The notes under the pieces: generated by a model
What the model saw: the letters and a program-made list of their open reading frames with translations, nothing else
Told to the model about the DNA's origin: nothing
The model's database searches: none
Program-made: the position numbers and the translations under genes
Part shown: positions 51,828-58,956 of the stretch, in pieces
Position numbering within the stretch: the first letter of the stretch is position 1
How the letters are laid out: every line of letters starts with the position of its first letter
From: Candidatus Kryptoniota bacterium
Lineage (GTDB): Bacteria; Bacteroidota; Ignavibacteria; Kryptoniales; JAKASW01
Direction of reading: 5' to 3'
Length of the DNA: 58,956 bases
NCBI GenBank assembly: GCA_024641705.1
Contig: JAHECO010000021.1
Span: 1-58,956, forward strand

Positions 51828-53100
51828 AGGCAAGCGAAGACATACGCGGGACAACGCCTCAAGTAAGCCGGACCCCCTCGGCGACCGCCAGTATGTCAGT
51901 CAGCACCTTTCGGAAGAGAAACTCAGACGACAGTCTCAGGAACAGCTGCTTCAATCACAGAGGCTCGAGGCGCTTGGGACTCTTGTCGGCGGAATCGCTC
52001 ATGATTTCAACAACATCCTGAACGTGATCTCGGGTCATGTGTCGCTCATGGAAAGATGGAGGGAGAGTCCTGAACGATTCATGAAAAGCTTCGAGGCCGT
52101 CAAGAAGGCAACCGAACGCGGTGCCGGCACGGCCAAACAGCTCCTCACCTTCGCGCGTAAAGTCGAAGTAGTGACAGAATCGGTCAGGATGGAAGAGGTC
52201 ATCGATGAACTGGTAGTGTTCCTGAAGGGGACCTTCCCCGAGAAGATCGTTTTCCGCGTCGAGATCGGTCCTGATATCCCCGCAATTTCCGCCGATTCAA
52301 ACCAAATCCACCAGGCACTTCTCAATCTCTGTCTCAACGCACGCGATGCCATTCCGAATTCGGGTACCATAAACATCGTCGTTAAGAACGTCGGGCCGGG
52401 AATCCTGAAGGGACACTCGCGTGAAGCTGAGGCCGGAAGGTATGTACAGGTTGCAGTATCGGATACCGGCTCCGGAATGGACAGCGAAACCCTGAGCCAC
52501 ATTTTTGAACCGTTCTTCACGACGAAGGCGAATGGACGCGGCACAGGCCTCGGTCTGTCCGTGGTATTCGGGATCATGAAAGCGCATAACGGTTTCATCG
52601 ACGTCGAAAGCAAGGCCGGTATGGGCACCTCTTTCTCTCTTTATTTTCCGGCCCTTCCTCAACCGGCCGAGGTGCCGCCCAGAAAAAAGGTAAGAACAGA
52701 AATACCGAAAGGGCACGGCGAACTGATCCTTGTGATAGAGGACGAGGAGCCCCTGAGAGATTTCCTGAAGACGGTTCTTGAAGAAAGTGGATACAGAGTG
52801 ATCCTCGAATCCGACGGAATCAAGGGCCTCCAGACCTACCGGGAAGAAATGGACGAAATCAATCTCGTTCTTCTCGACATGGGGCTTCCGAGAATGAGCG
52901 GGAACGAAGTCCTGGAGGAACTCGTACTATTGAACGCACACGTGAAAGTGATCTCGGCAAGCGGTTACATCGAGCCGGAGGTTAAGTCAGGCGCCTTCGA
53001 CATCGGGGCTCTGGATTTCCTCCCAAAGCCGTACATGATAGAAGACCTGCTCGTGAAGATTCACGACGTGCTGCAAGCGGGGTCCGCTCCGAGCATGTAA
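51817..53100 (+). CDS. Hybrid histidine kinase with receiver, no sensor domain
   Basis: A 427-residue protein: a short basic N-terminus and coiled coil (about 30-55), HisKA with His in 'LVGGIAHDFNNILNVISGHVSLM', HATPase ('LLNLCLNARDAIP', 'VSDTGSGMD', 'GRGTGLGLSVVFGI'), then a C-terminal receiver ('LVIEDEEPLRDFLKTVLE', phospho-Asp in 'LVLLDMGLPRMSG', Lys in 'DFLPKPYM'). No PAS, GAF or membrane part precedes the kinase core, unlike most relatives. It closes the radical SAM locus and may feed the orphan activator or the NtrC-type regulator. Confidence 0.88.
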   Translation: MSREGKRRHTRDNASSKPDPLGDRQYVSQHLSEEKLRRQSQEQLLQSQRLEALGTLVGGIAHDFNNILNVISGHVSLMERWRESPERFMKSFEAVKKATERGAGTAKQLLTFARKVEVVTESVRMEEVIDELVVFLKGTFPEKIVFRVEIGPDIPAISADSNQIHQALLNLCLNARDAIPNSGTINIVVKNVGPGILKGHSREAEAGRYVQVAVSDTGSGMDSETLSHIFEPFFTTKANGRGTGLGLSVVFGIMKAHNGFIDVESKAGMGTSFSLYFPALPQPAEVPPRKKVRTEIPKGHGELILVIEDEEPLRDFLKTVLEESGYRVILESDGIKGLQTYREEMDEINLVLLDMGLPRMSGNEVLEELVLLNAHVKVISASGYIEPEVKSGAFDIGALDFLPKPYMIEDLLVKIHDVLQAGSAPSM

Positions 53101-53236
53101 ATAGACGGAGGAGGTCCCACTCCTTCATGTTCCCGCATGGCATTCCCTTCCACAAACCTGCATTCTCCGGCCGTTTGCGGTCGGGGCTTGACACCGATAG
53201 TCGCAGCCCATCGACCGCGTCCCGCCGGAGCACGTG

Positions 53237-53998
53237 TTAGTCCGAAACTACCTGCAGGTTGTTGACCACGCTTATGGCGTCCGTCCGGAATCTTACCTGG
53301 CTGGCGAGATAGCCGCGTTCGCCCATCGAATCGACGTACCCTTCGAGGATAACCCTGTCGTTGTCGACTATCACATGAATCGGCGGATTGAGCTCGAGAC
53401 CGTACTGCCAGAACATCGGGTCGTCGTAGATCAACCGCGCGACCCTGTAGCGCAGGTAACCGAAGCTCATCTCTGTTTTCAAATCGTTGACGATCTTCCT
53501 CACTCCGGGAACCCTTGACGCTTCGGACTCGTACTGGCCGACATCCCATGGATTGTCCACCCATCCGTGCAGTGTCACCACGCCGTTTCTTACTCCGACC
53601 GTCAGCCAGTCGAATACCGTGTAGAACACATGGTTTTCAACGCGTTTCAGGACTGCGGCCGCAAGAGCGCTGTCCGGCCTGTAAGGCGCAGAAACCGAGA
53701 GATCGTTCACAACGGCGTAGCTATCGTCGACGTCACGGGCCTCTTTCTCAGCTTCCATACGATCGTGAAGCGTCGGCACGGTCCCGGTAAGAGTTATCTT
53801 GCCGTCCGCCACACCTACCTTTATGTTGTCGTTCGTGAGTATTCCGTCTTTCGCGAGTTTATATTCGACGAATATTCTTATCGTGCCGTCCGGTCTTCTT
53901 TTGTTCTCCGCCCGCGCGGGGAGCGGACCGCTTATCATCGCGAGTGTGCTCACGGCGAGAACCACCGCCAGTAATGGTGCTATGCGATTCCTTTTCAT
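53237..53998 (-). CDS. Exported protein with three BON domains
   Basis: A 253-residue periplasmic protein with signal peptide ('LLAVVLAVSTLAMISGPLPARA') and three BON units: 'NDNIKVGVADGKITLTGTVPTLHDRMEAE', 'TVGVRNGVVTLHGWVDNPWDVGQYE', and 'HVIVDNDRVILEGYVDSMGERGYLA'. BON domains bind membranes or phospholipids, as in OsmY. ATG 53998 follows AAAGGGAGAAAG. Likely induced by envelope or osmotic stress (inference from family). Confidence 0.88.
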   Translation of the reverse strand: MKRNRIAPLLAVVLAVSTLAMISGPLPARAENKRRPDGTIRIFVEYKLAKDGILTNDNIKVGVADGKITLTGTVPTLHDRMEAEKEARDVDDSYAVVNDLSVSAPYRPDSALAAAVLKRVENHVFYTVFDWLTVGVRNGVVTLHGWVDNPWDVGQYESEASRVPGVRKIVNDLKTEMSFGYLRYRVARLIYDDPMFWQYGLELNPPIHVIVDNDRVILEGYVDSMGERGYLASQVRFRTDAISVVNNLQVVSD

Positions 53999-54106
53999 GA
54001 CTTTCTCCCTTTCTTTTCCGCCGCATCATGTGTGATCAGTGCGCCACTCCCCCCGCGGCGTGTTTGCATCAGGATAGACGCCGGATTGTCGCTAGAAGTT
54101 TTGCCG

Positions 54107-54134
54107 CCGGTTGTGACAACGCGTCACAAACCGG
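54107..54134. promoter_or_regulatory. Inverted repeat TTGTGAC-N5-GTCACAA upstream of the BON gene
   Basis: Perfect 7-bp arms TTGTGAC / GTCACAA separated by 5 bp, extended by CCGG on both ends. It resembles a CRP/FNR-type operator but has one base more between TGTGA and TCACA than the CRP consensus. It lies ~110 nt before the BON start and ~60 nt after the outer-membrane protein stop, so it may instead belong to that transcript's 3' end. Confidence 0.35.
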
Positions 54135-54193
54135 TCTTATGAAAGAGATTTAATCTTCCGGGATCAGAGTAAGCTGCGTGGGAATACGGCAGT

Positions 54194-57100
54194 TTAGAAG
54201 AAGGCTCTCACTTCAGCGGTCATGGTATGCAACGGCGCTCCGCCGGCCTGACTCCGTCCCGAATAGTCCGCGTTTGCCTGTATGAAGGAGTTTATACGAT
54301 ACTGGAAGCCTAGTTCCCATATGTACGTTTGGCCGGGGAGGAACCCCTGAGTAAGTTCGAAGGGCATGTAGACATTCGGCTGCTGATTGCTGATGGCAAC
54401 CTCGTCGCGTTCGAGCTGGACGGTCAATCTTCCCTTCGTGAGGATCGAATAAGCGACTCTGAGGATCTCGGAGTTCGTCGAGGCTGTGAGATCCGATCTC
54501 GATGCGTCGACAGCCTTCGAGACGACAAGCCTGAATGACGATTCAACGTTTATGTTCGGGCGGTAGGAAAGTTCGGATGAAATGCTGTTCGAGCCGATCA
54601 GGTGCGCCCGGTCCGTGTACGTCGTGTAAATGTTGTCGTCGTTCCAGGAGAGATCGAGCTGCTCGTAAAATGTATCTGTCAGTTTCGTCCGCAGCCTCAT
54701 GCTCTGCTCGCGGCGGTAGCCCTGCTCCGTGGCGATCGAGTACTGGCTCAGCGACTTGTTTTGCAGGAACCTGAGGCGAAGCGAGAAGTCGCGGTTGTTC
54801 TGAAGGACGTACAAATCCTGCTGGAACACCTGCGCGCCGCCGATCGTCAGGCTGTCGTTCAGGAACTTCGAAAGGCGGAGCAGATAGATATCGCTGACGT
54901 TTGACGTCTGGTTGTTTTCAGCAATCTGCCATAGAGTCACCGACGAAAGCGACCGTACGACCGTGTTCAGTATACTGCCGTCGTTCTTCACAAACTTGTC
55001 GGGGGTGAGCGCAACCCTTACGTTTGTCTTGAGGTCCACGACCGGATAGAGCGTCGTCGTCGGTCTCGTCAGGAGCACGTAGTCGCCGTTGTAGTTCACC
55101 TGCTCGAAGTCCGCCGGGTTGGTTATGTCCACCTGGCCGTTGTGGTTGCCGTCGATCCACTTGTACTGCCCCTGTCCCGGCTGCACTTTCCAGAAAATCT
55201 GTTCCAACCGCGCCGCCCGTTCGGTCGTGACCTGGTAGAAAAAGTTGGTCTGGATTCCTCGGTTGAGGGGGGAGTAGTTCGTCTCCCACTTCGACAACAC
55301 GGATTCGTTGTCCGAATTACCGAGGTTCCTGAAGCTTTCTGTGTAAGTCTTCTTTCGGTAAGTGAGCGTCAGGTTGGAATTGAAGTCGTTCCATTCCGTA
55401 ATCCGCATCGAGAGCTGGTCCATGACTGAAGTGGACGACGGGAGGAGTTCCCCTCCGATGATTCCGCTCTCGTTCCTGAAAAACATCTGGGCCGACAGGT
55501 CGATGTTGTAGAACCTCGCGATCGAGAGACTGGGCCCGTATTCGAAGTAGCGGTAGGAGTTGGTCCAGAGAGAATCGGTTCCTGTGGTCGCGAGCCTGCG
55601 GTCTTCCGATTCGAGCTTGAAGCCGGGGGTGAGCTTCCAGACCGTGAACTGGACGGTTCCCTGCTGCCTGAACCAGTTCCCGGAATTGGAGAAGGTGTTG
55701 TCCCTGCTCTTCACGAGCGTCGCCTGGTAGCTCACGGACGGTATCCAGGTCGAGTCCCCGCCAAGGTTGAAGAAACCGGAGTATCTCCCGGAGCTGAACC
55801 CCTCCCCGCGCGTGATCCGCCCGACGTCGCCGCCGAAAGTAAGCTTCGCCTTCTTCATCGAAGGAGAGAAGTCGACATGCGCCTGGTTGAGGATCTCGTC
55901 GACCGCCGTGAGCGTATCTATTCCCCACTCGCGGTTGAACTCCACGTCGTTGGTCCGGTCCATGGGATTGAAGTTCCTGTTTTCGAAACGCGTCATCTCG
56001 TTGAAGGTCAGCGCACCGATGTCGGAATCACCGATGCGGATGTTCTTCGGTGCATAGTCGAGCCCGAATTTCATGCCGTAGCCGTTGGTCGTCACGCCCG
56101 GGAGTGAAGACAGCCTGTTGGCGTCGAGACTGCTCGCGGCGTACTCCAGACTGACGGCGCCGTCTTTATTGAACCTGTACCTCGTGTTCACATCAGCCAT
56201 CTGCTGGAACTGCGGCATCGGGAGGATCACTATCGGTGCGTAGTCTCCCTGATTCACGCCGACGAAGTTGAATTGTCCGAACCCGACCGACTGGTAGTCC
56301 CCTTTGCCGGTGCCGACAAGCGAGAAGGCGACGCTGTACACGGCGTTCACCAGGTCCACGGTGTCGGTCGGCTGTACGAAGGAGTAGTAATAATACGGTT
56401 TCCCGTTGGCCGTGGTCGAATCGAGCATGTACTGTCCCTTACCCATGCCGGTGACGGAGTCGCGTCCGACGTAAACTACGCCGCTGCGCGCGGCCGCCAG
56501 CCTGTTCTTCCCCGCGTCCCTGAGCAGAGCCTTGTCCGAATCCGCCAGAGCGACCCCGAAAGACGAGTTGGGGTCGTCGCCCTCCTGGTAGTAAGACACA
56601 CCGACTTCCACCTTGTTGTTCAAGACTTTTGTCTGAGCCGCGCCTCCCGCGAACGTGCGCTGGAACTGCCCGTCTGAGTATTCGAACTCGACGAAGATGC
56701 GGCTCAGGTTTGTGATGAGGTGCTTCGGAGTGAACGTCACCTGTGCGTTCGAATAGTCGATGACGTAATCGTTGGTCTCGCCGCGGACCATCTGCACTCC
56801 GTCGAGGTAGACCCTTTCGGTTCCCGCTATTACGATAATATTCGGACTGCCGTCGTCGCCGAGGAGCTGATACGGTCCCTGGCTGCCGTCTATCGGCGCG
56901 ACCTGCTGAGTCGTGAATTTTCCCCTGCTCACCGCGCCGCTGATCATCACCGTCGATTCGCCGTAGTTGGCTGTCCCCATCGCTCCCTGAAGCTTCCTGT
57001 GGATGATGCCGAATTCTGTGCCGTTCTCAGCAAGCTCAAAATCACCAAGAGTACCCGAAATGTGAGGCGAGCGGATGTTCACAAAGACCTTGTCGAATTC

Positions 57101-57715
57101 CTGCAGAGTCTTCGTGTTCCCTTCGGGCTGTATCGGGCTCGACTGGTCGGTCAGGGCGGCGGTGACTTCGACGTCGTTTGTAAGCTTGCCGTCGAGCTGC
57201 ATCCTGAAGCCGGAGTTGACCGTGAGGTCGCGGTTCGAGCCGATCGTGAATCCGCGGACGATGCTTCCGCTCTTTTGTATGTTGCTGCCGAACATTTCCG
57301 CGGGAGTCAGCGGCGCGCTTTCCTCGATCATCGTGATCTTTTGCTTCGACGTCGTGTCGAACCTGGTAACGGTTATATGCCGCGTGTATCCGGTCGGAAG
57401 ATCGAAGGGAAAATTGCGGTACGATATGCCGATCGCGTATGAGCTGTCTCTGCGGGAACGGAAGAAGGCGCCGCTCGAATCGAACCTGACGGTGCCGGCC
57501 GTGTAATCGATGTTGTAATCGACTCCGCGCCTCAGAAGCACGGAGTCGCAGACTACTCGTTCGGAATTCTGTATGATATACTTAGCGGGGAGCCGGACCG
57601 TAGAGTCCGGCGAAGTCACGCGGACGACAAGCGAGTCGGAGGTTGACTGCGCGAATGCCGCGGACGATGCTACCAGGCATAGCAGGATGGAACAAACGCA
57701 CTTGGCAGTAGACAT
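54194..57715 (-). CDS. Large outer-membrane beta-barrel-like protein
   Basis: A 1173-residue exported protein of unknown function. After a signal peptide ('CSILLCLVASSAAFA') come an N-terminal beta domain (about 25-110), a plug-like region ('GSIVRGFTIGSNRDLTVNSGFRMQLDGKLTNDVEVTAALTDQ'), and a long series of aromatic-rich alternating strands to the C-terminal '..MTAEVRAFF', with the final Phe typical of barrel proteins. No TonB box is evident. 'LTNDVEVTAALTDQSSPIQPEGNTKTLQEFDKVFVNI' style blocks are familiar from hypothetical proteins of Chlorobiota/Ignavibacteriota. Probably a surface or translocation-related protein. Confidence 0.8.
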   Translation of the reverse strand: MSTAKCVCSILLCLVASSAAFAQSTSDSLVVRVTSPDSTVRLPAKYIIQNSERVVCDSVLLRRGVDYNIDYTAGTVRFDSSGAFFRSRRDSSYAIGISYRNFPFDLPTGYTRHITVTRFDTTSKQKITMIEESAPLTPAEMFGSNIQKSGSIVRGFTIGSNRDLTVNSGFRMQLDGKLTNDVEVTAALTDQSSPIQPEGNTKTLQEFDKVFVNIRSPHISGTLGDFELAENGTEFGIIHRKLQGAMGTANYGESTVMISGAVSRGKFTTQQVAPIDGSQGPYQLLGDDGSPNIIVIAGTERVYLDGVQMVRGETNDYVIDYSNAQVTFTPKHLITNLSRIFVEFEYSDGQFQRTFAGGAAQTKVLNNKVEVGVSYYQEGDDPNSSFGVALADSDKALLRDAGKNRLAAARSGVVYVGRDSVTGMGKGQYMLDSTTANGKPYYYYSFVQPTDTVDLVNAVYSVAFSLVGTGKGDYQSVGFGQFNFVGVNQGDYAPIVILPMPQFQQMADVNTRYRFNKDGAVSLEYAASSLDANRLSSLPGVTTNGYGMKFGLDYAPKNIRIGDSDIGALTFNEMTRFENRNFNPMDRTNDVEFNREWGIDTLTAVDEILNQAHVDFSPSMKKAKLTFGGDVGRITRGEGFSSGRYSGFFNLGGDSTWIPSVSYQATLVKSRDNTFSNSGNWFRQQGTVQFTVWKLTPGFKLESEDRRLATTGTDSLWTNSYRYFEYGPSLSIARFYNIDLSAQMFFRNESGIIGGELLPSSTSVMDQLSMRITEWNDFNSNLTLTYRKKTYTESFRNLGNSDNESVLSKWETNYSPLNRGIQTNFFYQVTTERAARLEQIFWKVQPGQGQYKWIDGNHNGQVDITNPADFEQVNYNGDYVLLTRPTTTLYPVVDLKTNVRVALTPDKFVKNDGSILNTVVRSLSSVTLWQIAENNQTSNVSDIYLLRLSKFLNDSLTIGGAQVFQQDLYVLQNNRDFSLRLRFLQNKSLSQYSIATEQGYRREQSMRLRTKLTDTFYEQLDLSWNDDNIYTTYTDRAHLIGSNSISSELSYRPNINVESSFRLVVSKAVDASRSDLTASTNSEILRVAYSILTKGRLTVQLERDEVAISNQQPNVYMPFELTQGFLPGQTYIWELGFQYRINSFIQANADYSGRSQAGGAPLHTMTAEVRAFF

Positions 57716-57791
57716 CGTCTCAATTGCGCAGCGATCACCTCAGGCTGTTTCCGGCAGAGATCACGCCGACTCCGGACAAGCCAAGGAATGG

Positions 57792-57883
57792 CACACGGAT
57801 TACGCTGATAAAACAGATTTTCACCGATTTCACATCAATATCTTTATCCGTGAGAATCGGTCCTATCCGTATCATCAGTGTGC
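57792..57883. repeat. Hairpin element family D beside tpiA
   Basis: The left array (57792-57829: CACGGATTACGCTGAT, CAGATTTTCACCGATTT) faces an imperfectly inverted right array (57846-57883: ATCCGTGAGAATCGG, ATCCGTATCATCAGTG). The right array runs into the tpiA frame and supplies its last codons (IPTAH). Fills most of the gap 57716-57874. Confidence 0.6.
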
Positions 57884-58654
57884 CGTCGGAATTTCTTTGG
57901 GTGAACTCTTCACGATCTTCGCGAACGAATCTGCCTTCAGGCTCGCGCCGCCGACAAGTGCACCGTCCACGTCGGGCTGCGAGAGGAGCTCGACCGCGTT
58001 TTCCGGCTTCACGCTTCCGCCGTACTGTATCGTCAACGCCGCGGAGGCATGTTCGCCGAGCATCCCAGCGACGGTTTTCCTTATGAAGGCGTGAGCGTCT
58101 TGCGCCTGCTGCGGAGTAGCGTTTCGCCCTGTGCCGATAGCCCAGATAGGTTCGTATGCAATGACAAGAGAAGCGAGCTGCTGTTCGGTCAGGCCGGCCA
58201 GTGCCGCCTTGACCTGGCGCTCGAGCACCTTCTCCGTCACGCCGCCGTCACGCTCCGCCAGGGATTCGCCGACGCAGAGTATGACTTTCAGATCCGCGGA
58301 TAGCGCCTTCTTCACCTTCTTCGCGACGATCTCGTCGGTCTCTCCGAAGTACTGTCTTCGTTCAGAGTGACCGACTATCACGTAGTGCGCACCGAGTGAC
58401 TTCAGCATCCTGGCAGAAATTTCGCCGGTGAAGGCGCCGTCCTCCTCGAAATGGAGGTTCTGCGCGCCGAGCTTGAAGGGGCTTCCCTGCAACAGCTCGA
58501 ATGCAGTGTCGAGCGCGATGAAGGGCGGGCAGATAACGACCTCCGCCGCTGTCACGACACCCTTCATCTCGTTTTGAAAAGCGTAAATAAATTCCGATGT
58601 CTCGTTTACATCCTTGTTCATTTTCCAGTTTGCCGCTATGATCTGCTTTCTCAT
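57875..58654 (-). CDS. tpiA: Triosephosphate isomerase
   Basis: A complete 259-residue TIM, interconverting dihydroxyacetone phosphate and glyceraldehyde 3-phosphate. Catalytic Lys is in 'AANWKMN' (K11), His in 'YVIVGHSERRQYF', Glu in 'VIAYEPIWAIGTGRNA', and phosphate-binding 'IQYGGSVKPEN' and 'GALVGGASLKADSF' are present. ATG 58654 follows AAGGGAAAA. The C-terminus (SSPKEIPTAH) is about 10 residues longer than usual and is partly encoded by repeat DNA. Upstream lies a family A hairpin. Confidence 0.97.
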   Translation of the reverse strand: MRKQIIAANWKMNKDVNETSEFIYAFQNEMKGVVTAAEVVICPPFIALDTAFELLQGSPFKLGAQNLHFEEDGAFTGEISARMLKSLGAHYVIVGHSERRQYFGETDEIVAKKVKKALSADLKVILCVGESLAERDGGVTEKVLERQVKAALAGLTEQQLASLVIAYEPIWAIGTGRNATPQQAQDAHAFIRKTVAGMLGEHASAALTIQYGGSVKPENAVELLSQPDVDGALVGGASLKADSFAKIVKSSPKEIPTAH

Positions 58655-58671
58655 ATTTTCCCTTCGTTGAG

Positions 58672-58797
58672 AAAATCCTAAATATTAAGCACCAAACTCT
58701 AAACAAATTCGAAATACTAAAGGCTCGGGGCAACCAAGCCACGGATTTGTAGGTTTAGGATTTGGGCTTTTGAACATTGTTTAGGATTTAGAGTTTC
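58672..58797. repeat. Hairpin element family A, empty form (A4)
   Basis: The left arm (58672-58722: AAATCCTAAATATT, AAACTCTAAACAAATTC) faces an inverted right arm (58742-58797: GTTTAGGATTTGG, TGTTTAGGATTTAGAG) across a ~20-nt loop that itself has GGCT/AGCC ends. Same family as A1-A3. It sits 18 nt upstream of the tpiA start. The remaining 58798-58956 shows no gene. Confidence 0.8.
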
Positions 58798-58956
58798 TTC
58801 TGCCGTATTAATACAAACGCATTAAGGTATGTTACATAATTGTTTGATTTTTCTGGGAGACCAGGCTCGTGTTGTTTTCTGAACTGTGCAAAGTATGTCG
58901 TCAAGACTTGCAAACCAGCGATTTGTTGTTGCTTCGTAACGCACTCGACGCCATAT

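Noticed and set aside
1-58956. tRNA, rRNA, riboswitches and phage attachment sites
   Set aside because: I looked in the gaps for cloverleaf ends, rRNA core motifs and known aptamer cores and saw none; absence is by eye only.

Overview
The window (about 59 kb, moderately GC-rich) looks like chromosome from a Gram-negative bacterium of the Bacteroidota/Ignavibacteriota-Chlorobiota neighbourhood. The reasons are a decayed subtilase with a type IX secretion C-terminal sorting domain of the 'NFPNPFNPAT ... LGREV' kind, periplasmic and outer-membrane proteins (M16 and M23 peptidases, PD40-propeller lipoproteins, BON protein, 1173-residue barrel-like protein, DUF4838 glycosidase-like protein), and 800-residue MacB/FtsX-type permeases beside sigma-54 two-component systems. 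Placement is by gene style only. I found no rRNA, tRNA or CRISPR array.

Layout. 1-9.2 kb: ccmF overlapping a small twin-motif Cys-rich gene, a T9SS subtilase pseudogene and two tandem PD40 lipoproteins, all on the minus strand. 9.2-13.7 kb, plus strand: YmdB-type phosphoesterase, a folD fused to a 23S-rRNA-intervening-sequence-type four-helix-bundle domain (IVP), an ECF sigma/anti-sigma pair, DUF2892 and a two-active-site glutaredoxin. 13.7-16.1 kb: an accessory patch with a PIN remnant and STAS-like gene, a three-gene string (restriction/methylase C-terminal scrap, DUF6883, DUF4926) and a degenerate 21-bp tandem repeat. 16.1-26.1 kb, minus strand: YjbQ, a second IVP gene, rfbC, yajQ, valS, then a tightly overlapping operon (FAH hydrolase, ParA ATPase, M23 peptidase, K+ channel with TrkA domain, cyclic-nucleotide-binding protein). 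26.1-42 kb: NYN nuclease with a hairpin leader, an IS1-like remnant, GNAT-like protein, OPT transporter, pepT, DUF4838 protein, msrB with a DipZ-like reductase, M16 peptidase, LigB-type dioxygenase and a gutted MBL hydrolase.

42.2-53.1 kb is the most interesting region: histidine kinase and NtrC-type regulator, divergent ABC ATPase and permease, an orphan sigma-54 activator, a radical SAM/SPASM enzyme, and directly after it a previously uncalled 32-codon ORF (51160-51258) with a very strong ribosome binding site and a three-cysteine C-terminus. A hairpin and a sensor-less hybrid kinase follow. I read this as a sigma-54-regulated RiPP (radical-SAM-modified peptide) locus with its own export. 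53.2-58.7 kb: BON protein, large outer-membrane protein, tpiA.

A second theme is repeat architecture. Many intergenic gaps between housekeeping genes are filled by pairs of inverted, low-complexity arrays of several unrelated sequence families that can fold into long hairpins, often abutting or encoding the last codons of a gene. In two unrelated families a four-helix-bundle IVP gene sits in the loop between the arms, and at folD this structure is read through, giving a FolD-IVP fusion. Other palindromic repeats lie in frame inside ccmF, the FAH hydrolase and the NtrC-type regulator. Together they suggest an IVS-like hairpin element system with gene-bearing and empty forms.
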